64,000 nt of DNA from Fidelibacterota bacterium UBA2986 (lineage in GTDB: Bacteria > Fidelibacterota > Marinisomatia > Marinisomatales > AB-629-J13), in assembly GCA_002346675.1 (NCBI GenBank), contig DEAI01000008.1, positions 135,611-199,610 on the forward strand, read 5' to 3'. Below are positions 8,525 to 18,062 of the stretch, piece after piece. Made by a program: the position numbers and the translations under genes. How positions within the stretch are numbered: the first letter of the stretch is position 1; each line of letters opens with the position of its first letter. Below the pieces are notes generated by a model. The model worked only from the letters and a program-made list of their open reading frames with translations, was not told the origin of the DNA and did no database searches.

Positions 8525-10576
8525 TTAAAACGATAATAAGTCGTTAATTTTATCGCTCACCGTCTCCGCATTTGGTAAGTACCTCTTTTCTAATTCTGAA
8601 TTTAATGGAATTGCCGGCACATTTTCTGCACCTACTACCATAACTGGTGTATCCAAATATATAAAACATTCTTCCTGAATCCTTCCTGCCAGAGCCTGAG
8701 CAAAAGAATTTTCCTTAGGTTCCTCAGTGACTATCAGACAGCGACTATGCTTAGTTACCGAATCGAAAATCAGCTCCTCATCTAATGGAAACAGTGTTCG
8801 CAAATCAATAATCTCTATCTGCCCTTTAAACTGCTCTGAAGCTGTCTTGGCCCAATATACTCCCATGCCATATGTAATAATCGTAATACTGTCTCCTGAT
8901 TCAATAGAAGATCGCTCAGCTTCTAGTACTTTTTTACCTTTTCCAAGAGGTAAAACATAGTCTCTTGCAGGCTCAGGACATATTGCAGATTCTGTGCCTT
9001 TTATTTTACTCCAGTATAAACCCTTATGCTCTAACACCACAACAGGATTGGGGTCATAATAAGCTGCTTTCATGAGCCCTTTCATATCAGCGGCATTTGA
9101 TGGATAGACAATTTTTATCCCCCTGATATTTGCAAGTACTGATTCCACAGATGATGAGTGATAGGGTCCCCCGCTGCCATATGCTCCAATGGGCACACGG
9201 ATAACACAGCTTACCGGCCACTTACCATTGGAGAGATAGAAGGAACGGCTCACTTCAGAAAATAGCTGGTTTAGCCCGGGCCAGATATAATCTGCAAACT
9301 GTACTTCCACAATGGGTTTGCACCCTGCTGCGGACATACCAACCGTACTCCCAATTATAAAAGCTTCCTGTATTGGGGTGTTGAAAACTCGGTTATCTCC
9401 AAACGTTTCAGCGAGCGTTGCAGCTTCTCTAAAAACACCTCCCAGTCTTCTCCCAACATCCTGTCCGTATAAAAGAGATTCAGGGTGGTCTTCCATAAGC
9501 TCCTTAATTGCCAGAAGAGCAGCATCCACCATGATGATGGGAGGTGATCTATCTGGTGATCTCTCCCCCTTTTCTTCTAATATATCAGTTGGATAGAATA
9601 TATTTTCAAAGAGCTGCTCTGGATCGGGATCATCGGCTTGCACAGCTCTTTTGAAATCAGCTTTAACTAATTGAATGGCTGTGTTTTCAATTTTCTGAAA
9701 TTCTTTTGAGGAAACACCTGATTCTTTAAGCTGTTTTTTCAATATGGGCAGAGGATCTATTTTTTGATGCTCATCCAGATCATCTCTGTACCACTCCATG
9801 CGTACCCCTGATGTATGATGATTCAGAAGTGGCACATCTGCATGTATACAGACAGGGCGACGCTCTTTTCTGATAGTATCCAGCGCATATTTAATCGTAG
9901 TAAATGATATTGAAAAATCATAGCCCGCTACTTTGAGCACCTCAATTCCACCAAAACCTTGAAGATAATCACTTATATCATTGGAACGGATTTCTTTGTC
10001 ACAAGCAGATATGTCCCAGCCGTTATCCTGAATGAAATAGAGAATGGGGAACTGTTTCAGATCAGCCATGTGAAAGGCCTCTGAGACTTCACCCTCAGAA
10101 ACAGAGCCGTCACCTAGTGAACAGACAACCACCGATTTATCATTAGACAGTTTTTCCTCTTCCATATATTGAATACCCATAGCAACTCCAGTTGTAGGAA
10201 TTGCCTGCATCCCCGTTGCTGAAGATTGATGGGGGATTTTCGGCATATCATCTCTGCGCAGACTGGGATGAGAATAGTAAGACCTCCCTCCAGAAAAGGG
10301 ATCATCTTTTTTGGCTTGTAATTGTAATATGAGGTCATAGGGAGTCATACCAATACTGAGTAGAAGTGCATCATCTCTATAATAGGGAGCTATCCAATCA
10401 CGAGCTTCCATCTGCATACCTAGAGCAATCTGAATGGCTTCATGGCCCCTGGAGGTTGCGTGCACATATTTTGATGTGATATCCCTATTTTTTTCATAAA
10501 TATCGGTCATGGCTTTTGCGGTACACATATGAAAATATGCTTGTTTTAAAATTTTAAGAGGAAGAGGTTTTTGCAA
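8525..10576 (-). CDS. fused alpha-beta E1 subunit of a branched-chain-type 2-oxoacid dehydrogenase
   Basis: The 683-residue protein joins E1-alpha (residues 1-330) and E1-beta (350-683). The alpha half has the thiamine diphosphate motif LGDGSVSEGEVSEAFHMA ending in DNGWDIS. The beta half has LLYGQDVGRRLGGVFREA, NTPIQEAFIIGSTVGMSAAG, EVQFADYIWPGLNQL and GSGGPYHSSSVES. It decarboxylates a 2-oxo acid and passes the acyl group to a lipoyl E2; no E2 or E3 lies in the window. It is last in the paa operon, 11 bases after the hydratase gene. Because the operon lacks paaK, I infer it may make phenylacetyl-CoA from phenylpyruvate. A branched-chain oxoacid substrate is the conventional alternative. Confidence 0.9.
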   Translation of the reverse strand: MQKPLPLKILKQAYFHMCTAKAMTDIYEKNRDITSKYVHATSRGHEAIQIALGMQMEARDWIAPYYRDDALLLSIGMTPYDLILQLQAKKDDPFSGGRSYYSHPSLRRDDMPKIPHQSSATGMQAIPTTGVAMGIQYMEEEKLSNDKSVVVCSLGDGSVSEGEVSEAFHMADLKQFPILYFIQDNGWDISACDKEIRSNDISDYLQGFGGIEVLKVAGYDFSISFTTIKYALDTIRKERRPVCIHADVPLLNHHTSGVRMEWYRDDLDEHQKIDPLPILKKQLKESGVSSKEFQKIENTAIQLVKADFKRAVQADDPDPEQLFENIFYPTDILEEKGERSPDRSPPIIMVDAALLAIKELMEDHPESLLYGQDVGRRLGGVFREAATLAETFGDNRVFNTPIQEAFIIGSTVGMSAAGCKPIVEVQFADYIWPGLNQLFSEVSRSFYLSNGKWPVSCVIRVPIGAYGSGGPYHSSSVESVLANIRGIKIVYPSNAADMKGLMKAAYYDPNPVVVLEHKGLYWSKIKGTESAICPEPARDYVLPLGKGKKVLEAERSSIESGDSITIITYGMGVYWAKTASEQFKGQIEIIDLRTLFPLDEELIFDSVTKHSRCLIVTEEPKENSFAQALAGRIQEECFIYLDTPVMVVGAENVPAIPLNSELEKRYLPNAETVSDKINDLLSF

Positions 10577-10587
10577 GGAAATACTTT

Positions 10588-11343
10588 TTATTTCTTTTTC
10601 AAATTCATCAAGGTGTTTCTGGTAAAATCTGAAAGCACCCGTTTCCCGCTCATGGCAGCTCTTTTTAAAAGGAGTTCATCCCAATGTTCTGTTCCATCCC
10701 ACATAACTTTTTTTAGTGCCTGCATTGAGTCAGGGTTTGATGCCGCTAACTTTTCTGCAAGAGTTTGAATAGCAACATCCATTTCATAGGAGCTATTATA
10801 TAATTCTGAATATAGGCCTTTCTCTCTTGCCCATTCAGCAGAGTGCCATTCAGTTGCATTGATTGTTAAATTACCAAAAGCCGCCATACCAATTTTTCGC
10901 TCGATAGGAGGTCCAACTACAAACGGACCAATACCAATGGCTAGTTCGCTTAGTTTGACAGAGGCATATTTTGTTGCAAAACAATAATCGGTTGCAGATG
11001 CCATACCTACTCCACCGCCAACAGCTTTACCCTGCACTCTGCCAATAATGAACTTGGGGCACTTTCGGGATGCATTGATCACTTTGGCAAATCCAGAAAA
11101 AAACTCTTTTCCTTGCACTTCATTTTCTACTGCTAAAAGTTCATTAAAGGATGCACCGGCACAAAACGCCCTATCTCCACCACTTTTAAGAATTAAAACC
11201 TTAATCTCAACATTTTTTCCCGCATCAGTGATAGAACTTGCTAACTGCTCTAAAATTATCCCTGGTAAAGAATTACTTTGTGGATGAAAAAACTCTATGG
11301 AGCCAATTCCGTCCTGAACTTCTGTATTTACATAGGCATCCAT
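10588..11343 (-). CDS. enoyl-CoA hydratase/isomerase-family protein of the paa operon
   Basis: This 251-residue crotonase-fold protein shows the oxyanion-hole segments DRAFCAGASFNEL and VQGKAVGGGVGMASATD. The first hydratase glutamate (GGCE in the classical enzyme) is Gly here (GGGVG); the second is kept in KLSELAIGIG. It lacks the GLIPDSGG signature of PaaG at 16833 and so is a distinct enzyme. By position it may replace PaaF, the 2,3-dehydroadipyl-CoA hydratase, since no other candidate lies in the operon, but the missing glutamate argues for an isomerase or a different hydration. It starts 2 bases after the paaZ stop. Family certain, reaction uncertain. Confidence 0.82.
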   Translation of the reverse strand: MDAYVNTEVQDGIGSIEFFHPQSNSLPGIILEQLASSITDAGKNVEIKVLILKSGGDRAFCAGASFNELLAVENEVQGKEFFSGFAKVINASRKCPKFIIGRVQGKAVGGGVGMASATDYCFATKYASVKLSELAIGIGPFVVGPPIERKIGMAAFGNLTINATEWHSAEWAREKGLYSELYNSSYEMDVAIQTLAEKLAASNPDSMQALKKVMWDGTEHWDELLLKRAAMSGKRVLSDFTRNTLMNLKKK

Positions 11344-11345
11344 AT

Positions 11346-13391
11346 TTATGACTGATCCTTCTTTTTTATCATTGTTAAAATAGTTGCTAGCATCACTGTC
11401 TCACCTTTATCATCATAAACATCTACCATGAATTTCACAATGCCTTTGGCAATATCATCATCTGATCTTTTCTCCTGTTCAATTTTTTCTTTTGCAGTGA
11501 AGCGGACAGCAATAGTCATCCCTGGATATACGGGCTTTGTGAAGCGACATTCATCAATTCCATAGTTCAGCAGCACCGGACCTTTTGGTGGATCAACAAA
11601 AAGGCCCGCTGCCCGACTAAGAATATAATAGCCGTGTGCAACCCTCTCTGTGAAGATGGTTCCGTCTAAAGAGTTCTCATCCATGTGGGCATAAAATTTA
11701 TCACCGCTAAGTTCTGCAAAATCCTCTATGTTTTCTATGGTAATTAAATGGCTGTCAGTGGATACCGTTTCTCCAATTTCAATTTCTTCAAAATGCTTGC
11801 GGAATACATGAGGTGACGACTTTGTCTGTCTTCCACCATATTGATATTGGCTTGTAAGGGCAGTGATTGTTGTGGGATGTCCCTGAATAGCAGTACGCTG
11901 CAGATAGTGAAGAATCCCCCGCTTGCCTCCCATTTCTTCCCCTCCTCCGGCTCTACCTGGACCACCATGGGTAAGTAGGGGCATAGGCGAGCCGTGACCG
12001 GTACTTTCTCTGGCACAGTTTTTATTGAGCACTAGAATTCGTCCATGCATGGACGCAGCGCCAACCACAAAATCTCTGGCTACAGCATCATCAGCGGTAA
12101 TAATTGAGCAGACAAGTGAACCCTTTCCCATACGTGAAAGCTCAACAGCATCATCCAGATTGTTATAGGGGATAATGGTCGATACAGGTCCAAAAGCTTC
12201 AATACTATGACAATCCTTATTTTTAAAGGGCTCATCATTACAAAATAATACAGGCGAAATGAAGGCACCTTTGGTTTTATCTGCGCCCTTAACTTCAAAA
12301 TTATCCAAATCACCAAAAATTATTTCCTGACTTACTGCTAATTCATTTACTTTTTCTGTTACCTCAACCACTTGAGATTTCCCCGCTAGCGCACCCATTC
12401 GGACTCCCTCGACCATGGGGTTACCAATAACAGTTTTTGCAAGTTTTTCGGTGAGACCAGTCTGAACTTCTTCTATCAGTTTTTCTGGAACCAATATTCG
12501 ACGAACGGCTGTACATTTTTGCCCGGCCTTTACAGTCATCTCCTTTAACACTTCTTTGATAAAGATATCAAACTCCTCCGTTCCGGGGACTGCATCTTCT
12601 CCCAAAATACAGGCGTTCAGTGAATCTGCTTCCATGTTAAAGGGAACCGCTTCTTCCACAATTTTTGGGTGCGACTTTAACATCTGCCCTGTAGATGCAC
12701 TTCCGGTGAAGGTGACAACATCCTCACAATTTATATGATCCAGAATTCCACTGGCAGAACCGCAAATAAGCTGCAAAGCACCCTCTGGAAGAATTTCTGA
12801 TGCAATAATTTCCTGCACCATGAGATGAGTTAAATAGCAGGTGAGAGTGGCAGGCTTTACAATTGCGGGCATCCCCGCCATAAAGTTTACAGCAATTTTC
12901 TCCAGCATCCCCCATACAGGAAAGTTGAAAGCGTTAATATGAATAGCAACCCCATTTTTTGGTACCATGATATGGTGACCAATAAAGCTGCCATGTTTGG
13001 AAAGTTTTGCTGCTTCCCCATCCACATAATAGGGAAGATCTGGGAATTGCCGTCGCAGTGAGGCATTGGCAAAGAGATTTCCTATACCTCCTTCAATGTC
13101 TATCCAGGAGTCCAGCTTAGTAGCTCCTGTAGCAAAGCTGAGAGGATAGAACCTGTCTCTAATTCCATGTAAATGGAGAGCCAATGCTTTCAGCATAAGC
13201 CCTCTTTTTTGGAAAGTCATTTTTCTAAGTGGAGCCCCCCCCACATTTCTTGCATAGTCTAGCATGTCCCTAAAATCTAGGCCCTTACTTCCTGCTATGC
13301 CGACCTCTTCTCCGGTAATTGAGTTGTAGAGCGGGGTTCCTTCTCCGTCACCTGTTACCCATTTCCCTAACGCAAAACTCCGATAGATCAT
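11346..13391 (-). CDS. paaZ: PaaZ, oxepin-CoA hydrolase / 3-oxo-5,6-dehydrosuberyl-CoA semialdehyde dehydrogenase
   Basis: The 681-residue protein matches the length of bifunctional PaaZ. Residues 1-510 are an aldehyde dehydrogenase with the catalytic Glu in PFNMEADSLN and the catalytic Cys in KAGQKCTAVRRILVP. Residues about 530-680 are a MaoC-like hot-dog hydratase with the Asp and His of SGDKFYAHMDE, then RVAHGYYILSRAAGLFVDPP. In the known pathway the hydratase domain opens the oxepin-CoA ring and the dehydrogenase domain oxidises the resulting aldehyde with NADP+. Its ATG shares one base with the paaY stop, so the two genes are translationally coupled. Confidence 0.95.
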   Translation of the reverse strand: MIYRSFALGKWVTGDGEGTPLYNSITGEEVGIAGSKGLDFRDMLDYARNVGGAPLRKMTFQKRGLMLKALALHLHGIRDRFYPLSFATGATKLDSWIDIEGGIGNLFANASLRRQFPDLPYYVDGEAAKLSKHGSFIGHHIMVPKNGVAIHINAFNFPVWGMLEKIAVNFMAGMPAIVKPATLTCYLTHLMVQEIIASEILPEGALQLICGSASGILDHINCEDVVTFTGSASTGQMLKSHPKIVEEAVPFNMEADSLNACILGEDAVPGTEEFDIFIKEVLKEMTVKAGQKCTAVRRILVPEKLIEEVQTGLTEKLAKTVIGNPMVEGVRMGALAGKSQVVEVTEKVNELAVSQEIIFGDLDNFEVKGADKTKGAFISPVLFCNDEPFKNKDCHSIEAFGPVSTIIPYNNLDDAVELSRMGKGSLVCSIITADDAVARDFVVGAASMHGRILVLNKNCARESTGHGSPMPLLTHGGPGRAGGGEEMGGKRGILHYLQRTAIQGHPTTITALTSQYQYGGRQTKSSPHVFRKHFEEIEIGETVSTDSHLITIENIEDFAELSGDKFYAHMDENSLDGTIFTERVAHGYYILSRAAGLFVDPPKGPVLLNYGIDECRFTKPVYPGMTIAVRFTAKEKIEQEKRSDDDIAKGIVKFMVDVYDDKGETVMLATILTMIKKKDQS

Positions 13392-13984
13392 TATTTATTT
13401 GTCTCTTTCCAAGGTTTAAAATTGCTTATCTGTGATGGACGGTCTTTAGGTTTTTTTCTAAGGGGTTCACATTCTTTCAAGGTTTTGTGACAATCCTCAG
13501 GCAGCTGCTGATAAATTTTTGTGCCCTTTGATTTCCAACCAATCATCTCATCGGAAATATCCCCCTTGATTATAGCAGGATTACCCACAACTAATTTCCT
13601 GTTTGCTATTTGCATTTCTCCTTTGATAAAACATAGTGCTCCAACAATGCACTCATCTCCTACTACTGCATCATCCATCACCACTGAGTTCATACCAATA
13701 AGGGAATTCTTCCCAATTTTTCCACCATGTATGACAGCTCCATGCCCGATATGTGAAGCTTCTTTCAATACTACCGACTTCCCAGGAAAGACATGAATGG
13801 TGCAGTTCTCCTGAACATTGCAACCATCTTCAATGATAATTTCACCCCAGTCCCCTCTAATGGCTGCCCCTGGGCCAACATATACTTTTTCACCGATGAT
13901 CACATTACCCGTCACCGCAGCTAAAGGATGTACGAAGGATGATTCTTTTACAACAGGAGTATAACCATTGAAGGAGTAAATCAT
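13391..13984 (-). CDS. paaY: PaaY-like hexapeptide-repeat protein (gamma carbonic anhydrase family)
   Basis: The 197-residue protein is a left-handed beta-helix with repeated hexapeptides (VTGNVIIGEKVYVGPGAAIRG, cut here, then IGHGAVIHGGKIGKNSLIGM). The metal-binding histidines of the gamma carbonic anhydrase fold are visible in CTIHVF, SHIGHG and GAVIHG. PaaY in other bacteria is a trimeric thioesterase that hydrolyses the dead-end 2-hydroxycyclohepta-1,4,6-triene-1-formyl-CoA and frees CoA. It lies 64 bases after paaJ, the largest gap in this operon, and overlaps paaZ by one base. The start MIYSFNGYTPVV is typical of the family. Confidence 0.88.
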   Translation of the reverse strand: MIYSFNGYTPVVKESSFVHPLAAVTGNVIIGEKVYVGPGAAIRGDWGEIIIEDGCNVQENCTIHVFPGKSVVLKEASHIGHGAVIHGGKIGKNSLIGMNSVVMDDAVVGDECIVGALCFIKGEMQIANRKLVVGNPAIIKGDISDEMIGWKSKGTKIYQQLPEDCHKTLKECEPLRKKPKDRPSQISNFKPWKETNK

Positions 13985-14048
13985 TTTTTATATTTTATAA
14001 TTATAATTCACAGAATAGAGAACTGAATTTACAATTGGTTTAGCTATT

Positions 14049-15257
14049 TTAGACTCTTTCAATGATTACAGCATACCCTTGTCCCACACCAACACACATA
14101 GTAGCCAGAGCATATTTTTTTTCCAATCTCTGAAGTTCCAGTGCTGCTGTCTGAATAATGCGAGTCCCTGACATGCCAAGAGGATGACCTAAAGCAATAG
14201 CGCCTCCGTTGGGATTAATTCTAGGATCATTATCTTCCAACCCCCACTGTCTAATACAGGCTAAGGATTGTGCAGCAAAAGCCTCGTTTAACTCTATAAG
14301 ATCAATATTTTCCATGGTAAATCCTACTTTTTTCAGAGCTTTGTTTGAAGCCTCGACAGGACCAATTCCCATAATGTGAGGTTCCACTCCCACAACCGCA
14401 GATGAAACTATTTTTGCGATAGGTCTCAAATTATGAGAGTTGATCCCTTTTTCTGAAGCAATAAGCATAGCTGCAGCACCGTCATTAAGACCTGAGGAGT
14501 TTCCAGCGGTAACACTGCCCTCTTTTTTAAAGGCGGGATTTAGTTTTTCTAATCCTTTCATGGTGGTATGGGGCTTCAGAAATTCATCTTCCTCAAATCG
14601 AAGTGGATCAGATTTTTTTTGTGGAATTTCAATTGCTTTAATTTCAGATTTAAAGGAGCCCATTTTCTGTGCAATCGCAGCTTTCATTTGAGAACGATAA
14701 GCAAAGTTATCCTGGGCTTCACGGGAAATATCATATTTTTCTGCTAGATTCTCTGCTGTATGTCCCATACTTTCTGTTCCATAAATTTCCTGTAATTTGG
14801 GATTTATAAAGCGCCAGCCGAAACTGCTATCTTCCATTTTTGAATCTCTGCCAAATGAAGTGGATGCTTTAGAAATCACCCAAGGTCCGCGGGTCATATG
14901 CTCCACACCACCAGCAATGAACAACTCACCATCTCTGGATTGAATTGCTCTATGTGCATGGATAACAGCTGACATTCCTGAAGCACAGAGTCGGTTTACT
15001 GTTTCGCCAGGGACAGAGTAGGGCAACCCAGCTAAAAGCAGTGCCATGCGGGCAACATTTCGGTTGTCCTCTCCTGCCTGATTTGCGCAACCTAGAATTA
15101 CATCATCAATTTGAGACATATCAAAATTAAATCGTTTCATTAATGATCTTATAGTGTGGGCTGCTAGGTCATCTGCACGGACTGAGGAGAGCATCCCTCT
15201 AAATCCACCAATGGGCGTCCTTACCGCATCAATTATAAACGATTCTCTTGTTTTCAT
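14049..15257 (-). CDS. paaJ: PaaJ, 3-oxoadipyl-CoA / 3-oxo-5,6-dehydrosuberyl-CoA thiolase
   Basis: I start this thiolase at the ATG at 15257 ([19 protein letters not shown]), giving 402 residues as in other PaaJ proteins. This start forms an ATGA overlap with the paaI stop; an upstream in-frame ATG at 15275 would add six residues. The nucleophilic Cys is in NRLCASGMSAV, the catalytic His in AIALGHPLGMSGTR and the second Cys in ATMCVGVGQGYA. The enzyme cleaves acetyl-CoA from the pathway's two beta-ketoacyl-CoA intermediates, ending in succinyl-CoA. Other beta-ketothiolases look alike, so the specificity rests on the operon. Confidence 0.92.
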   Translation of the reverse strand: MKTRESFIIDAVRTPIGGFRGMLSSVRADDLAAHTIRSLMKRFNFDMSQIDDVILGCANQAGEDNRNVARMALLLAGLPYSVPGETVNRLCASGMSAVIHAHRAIQSRDGELFIAGGVEHMTRGPWVISKASTSFGRDSKMEDSSFGWRFINPKLQEIYGTESMGHTAENLAEKYDISREAQDNFAYRSQMKAAIAQKMGSFKSEIKAIEIPQKKSDPLRFEEDEFLKPHTTMKGLEKLNPAFKKEGSVTAGNSSGLNDGAAAMLIASEKGINSHNLRPIAKIVSSAVVGVEPHIMGIGPVEASNKALKKVGFTMENIDLIELNEAFAAQSLACIRQWGLEDNDPRINPNGGAIALGHPLGMSGTRIIQTAALELQRLEKKYALATMCVGVGQGYAVIIERV

Positions 15258-15676
15258 TCTATCTCTGAAAACCATTTCTTAGAAGTTCGATAAACAGTGC
15301 CTTTAAAAATTGCGACTTGCTGGTTTTTTTGGTTTGTAATAGTTACGAGATAAACTCCGAATTTATCAGAAAGTGATACCTCATCCGTTATAGCAGTAAG
15401 TACATCGCCATCTTTGACCGAAACTGTGTGAGAAATAGATGTCTCTACAGATAAAGATTTTCTGCCACGGGCATTAGATGCAAATGCTAATGCACTATCT
15501 GCAAAAGAATAGGCAATTCCACCATGTGCTATTTGAAAACCGTTCAGCATTTCCTCCCGTACAATCATTTTCAATTCACAAAAGCCTTCTTTCATATCAA
15601 CTATTTCAATGCCCAACCACTGGCTAAAAGCGTCATTTTTATACATTTGGTGTATGACTTTTTGAGAATTTTTCAT
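15254..15676 (-). CDS. paaI: PaaI hot-dog thioesterase
   Basis: The 140-residue single hot-dog domain carries the PaaI signature: [20 protein letters not shown], with the catalytic Asp after HGG, then [20 protein letters not shown]. PaaI hydrolyses hydroxylated or stalled phenylacetyl-CoA derivatives and prevents CoA depletion. It overlaps paaH by four bases at one end and paaJ by four at the other, so all three are probably translated in a coupled way. Length is normal and no residue is missing. Confidence 0.92.
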   Translation of the reverse strand: MKNSQKVIHQMYKNDAFSQWLGIEIVDMKEGFCELKMIVREEMLNGFQIAHGGIAYSFADSALAFASNARGRKSLSVETSISHTVSVKDGDVLTAITDEVSLSDKFGVYLVTITNQKNQQVAIFKGTVYRTSKKWFSEIE

Positions 15677-16836
15677 GAGTAAAAAAGAGTGTTTTCTTGT
15701 GCCATATTTTCAAGTAGGGAACTGGGCTGATAGCGCTGATCATCGGTATTAGATTGTAATTTTTTCATCTGATCTAAAACCGATTTGATTCCAATTTCAT
15801 CTGCCCATTGTAACAATCCCTTTGGATAGTTTACTCCCGTAGTCATAGCTATATCAATATCCTCTCGTGTGGCAATCTCAAGGGCAAGTGCATCTGCTGC
15901 TTCATTTATTAGCATAGCTAGGATTCTATTTAGGATTTTCTCACCTAATTTCTGATTCATCTGAGGTTTGAACGAAAAAGGACCATTGCTGTAATCGTAG
16001 TACCCTCTTCCGGATTTTCTGCCTAAATATCCTTTTTTTATCAAATCCTTTTGTATTGGAGAGGGTCTATATCGGGGGTCACAATTTGTTCCTTTATAAA
16101 CGGCCTGAGTTGCCGAATAATTCACATCATTGCCAATATAATCCATGAGCTCGAAAGGTCCCATGCGAAATCCGCCCAACTCTTTCATTGCCCAATCAAT
16201 GGTAGCAAAGTCTGCAATTCCCTCTTCAAATATTTTCAAAGCTTCACCATAAAATGGTCGAGCAATCCTATTAACTATGAACCCAGGAGTATCTTTTGCC
16301 CTTACCACTGTTTTTCCCCAGGTCTCAAGGATAGATTGAATATCAGTGAGTATATACGAAGCTAAATATTCAGTGGGAATAATTTCCACCAAATTCATTA
16401 AAGGTACAGGATTAAAAAAATGGATGCCCATAACCCGCTGAGTATATTTGCAAACAGATGCAATTTCTGAAACTGACAGGGAAGATGTATTCGTTGCCAA
16501 TATGCATTTTCTGGATACTAAACTTTCCGTTGCTATAAAGAGTTTTTGCTTCATCTCCAGATTTTCTATGATGGCTTCAATAACTAATTCACTGTCTGAA
16601 ATATCAGACAAATCAGATGTCCAGTGGATGTTATTTATAATTTTTTTTGAAGCAGTCTCATCAATTTTTCCCTTGTTTCGCAGTCTGTTAAGAATATTTT
16701 CAAGCTTTGTTCGGGAGGTTTCAAGGACCTGAAAATCATTATCCACAAGAGTAACTTCAACTCCAAAAGAGGAAGCAACCTGTGCAATACCCGACCCCAT
16801 TATACCGGAACCAATTACCGAAATCTTTTCCATCAT
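15673..16836 (-). CDS. paaH: PaaH, 3-hydroxyadipyl-CoA dehydrogenase
   Basis: The 387-residue protein opens with an NAD-binding fold ([20 protein letters not shown]). It contains the catalytic His in [17 protein letters not shown], the [17 protein letters not shown] segment and a C-terminal second helical domain ([20 protein letters not shown]). It oxidises 3-hydroxyadipyl-CoA to 3-oxoadipyl-CoA. Two adjacent ATG codons (16836 and 16833) are possible starts; the first makes the usual ATGA overlap with paaG. The last 45 residues beyond the second domain are longer than in short 3-hydroxybutyryl-CoA dehydrogenases. Specificity is assigned from the operon. Confidence 0.92.
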   Translation of the reverse strand: MMEKISVIGSGIMGSGIAQVASSFGVEVTLVDNDFQVLETSRTKLENILNRLRNKGKIDETASKKIINNIHWTSDLSDISDSELVIEAIIENLEMKQKLFIATESLVSRKCILATNTSSLSVSEIASVCKYTQRVMGIHFFNPVPLMNLVEIIPTEYLASYILTDIQSILETWGKTVVRAKDTPGFIVNRIARPFYGEALKIFEEGIADFATIDWAMKELGGFRMGPFELMDYIGNDVNYSATQAVYKGTNCDPRYRPSPIQKDLIKKGYLGRKSGRGYYDYSNGPFSFKPQMNQKLGEKILNRILAMLINEAADALALEIATREDIDIAMTTGVNYPKGLLQWADEIGIKSVLDQMKKLQSNTDDQRYQPSSLLENMAQENTLFYS

Positions 16837-17603
16837 TTTCCTGAAAATTGGGGGTTACGTTTTTCTAAAAAAGCACGCACACCTTCTTTATAATCTTCTG
16901 TAGCTGCAGATAGAGCCTGAGTTTTTGCTTCTAGGCTGAGCTGGTCTTCTAAAGAGCTACTAAAGGACTGAGAAAGTAATTTTTTTGTAAATCCCAAACC
17001 CTTTGTTGGCATAGTAGCCAATTGTACTGCCAAGTTAAAAGACTCTTCTTCAAATTCCTTATCTCCCACAACAGAATAAATCATTCCTATCTGTTCTGCT
17101 CTTTCAGCGCTGATAGATTCCCCTGTCATCATAATGCCAGCTGCTTTTTGCAAGCCAATTATCCTTGGCAAGAAATAGGTTCCACCACTATCAGGGATAA
17201 GTCCAATTTTACTGAATGCCTGAATAAACTTTGCAGATTTGGCTGCAATTACAATATCACATGCCAATGCCAGATTAGCTCCTGCCCCGGCTGCAACACC
17301 GTTTACGGCTGCGATTACTGGTTTTTCAATTTCACGGATTTTTCTGATGATGGGATTATAATTCTCTATTACAATTTTCTCAATTTCAGGACCGTCTGGA
17401 TCTGTAGCTTCCTTTAAATCCTGCCCCGCGCAGAAAGCTTTTCCCGCTCCCGTTATTATTACACAGCGGATGGAATCATCGCCTTCACATTCTTCTAACT
17501 TATCCTTTAGTGCTATTGCCATTTCCCGAACAATGGAATTGTACTTTTCCGGTCGGCACAGTGTTATTTTGCCTACTGCTCCTGATTTTTTAAATTGAAT
17601 CAT
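16833..17603 (-). CDS. paaG: PaaG, ring-1,2-epoxyphenylacetyl-CoA isomerase
   Basis: This 256-residue crotonase-fold enzyme has the PaaG features: [18 protein letters not shown] in the first oxyanion segment, [16 protein letters not shown] in the second, and [20 protein letters not shown] with the catalytic Asp of GLIPDSGG. Both classical hydratase glutamates are absent, as expected for PaaG. It converts the 1,2-epoxide of phenylacetyl-CoA to the seven-membered oxepin-CoA, and can shift a double bond later in the pathway. It starts three bases after paaD and overlaps paaH by four. Confidence 0.93.
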   Translation of the reverse strand: MIQFKKSGAVGKITLCRPEKYNSIVREMAIALKDKLEECEGDDSIRCVIITGAGKAFCAGQDLKEATDPDGPEIEKIVIENYNPIIRKIREIEKPVIAAVNGVAAGAGANLALACDIVIAAKSAKFIQAFSKIGLIPDSGGTYFLPRIIGLQKAAGIMMTGESISAERAEQIGMIYSVVGDKEFEEESFNLAVQLATMPTKGLGFTKKLLSQSFSSSLEDQLSLEAKTQALSAATEDYKEGVRAFLEKRNPQFSGK

Positions 17604-17606
17604 GAT

Positions 17607-18062
17607 TTAAAATTGTTTGAAGTGATGAAAGGGTTCCTGACAGTCATTGCATTTGTATAGAGCTTTACACGCGGTAGACCCAAATTCGCTGATGACCTCT
17701 ACATTTTTGGTGTCACATTGGGGACAATGTACCAATTTCCCTGGTGGAGCAATTCCTGCATCACTTAATTTTGCCTTAACTTCATCGCTCATCCAATCAG
17801 TTGTCCAGGGTGGTGACAGCGTAGTATGAATCTGGTAGTTATTAATTCCATTCTGTTCTAAACTTCGGACAATCTCTTTTTTCATAAAGGATATGGCAGG
17901 GCAGCCACTGTAAGTAGGTGTTATGGTAATATGAATCTGGTCATCTTTAAATATAACCTCTCTAGTGATACCTAAATCAACAATGGAAACTGCAGGAATT
18001 TCTGGATCAGGAATCTTTTCTAATAATTCCCAGATGAAGTCTTTTGAAACTGCTTTTACCAT
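17607..18062 (-). CDS. paaD: PaaD, phenylacetyl-CoA epoxidase maturation subunit
   Basis: The 151-residue protein has an N-terminal MIP18/DUF59 domain (IPDPEIPAVSIVDLGI, then PTYSGCPAI) and a C-terminal zinc-ribbon-like part with two CxxC pairs (HCPQC and KCNDC). It contains the PaaD-specific LSPPWTTDWMSDEVK. It is thought to help assemble or load metal into the PaaABCE monooxygenase rather than take part in catalysis. It overlaps the end of paaC by seven bases. Length and motifs match family members. Confidence 0.94.
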   Translation of the reverse strand: MVKAVSKDFIWELLEKIPDPEIPAVSIVDLGITREVIFKDDQIHITITPTYSGCPAISFMKKEIVRSLEQNGINNYQIHTTLSPPWTTDWMSDEVKAKLSDAGIAPPGKLVHCPQCDTKNVEVISEFGSTACKALYKCNDCQEPFHHFKQF

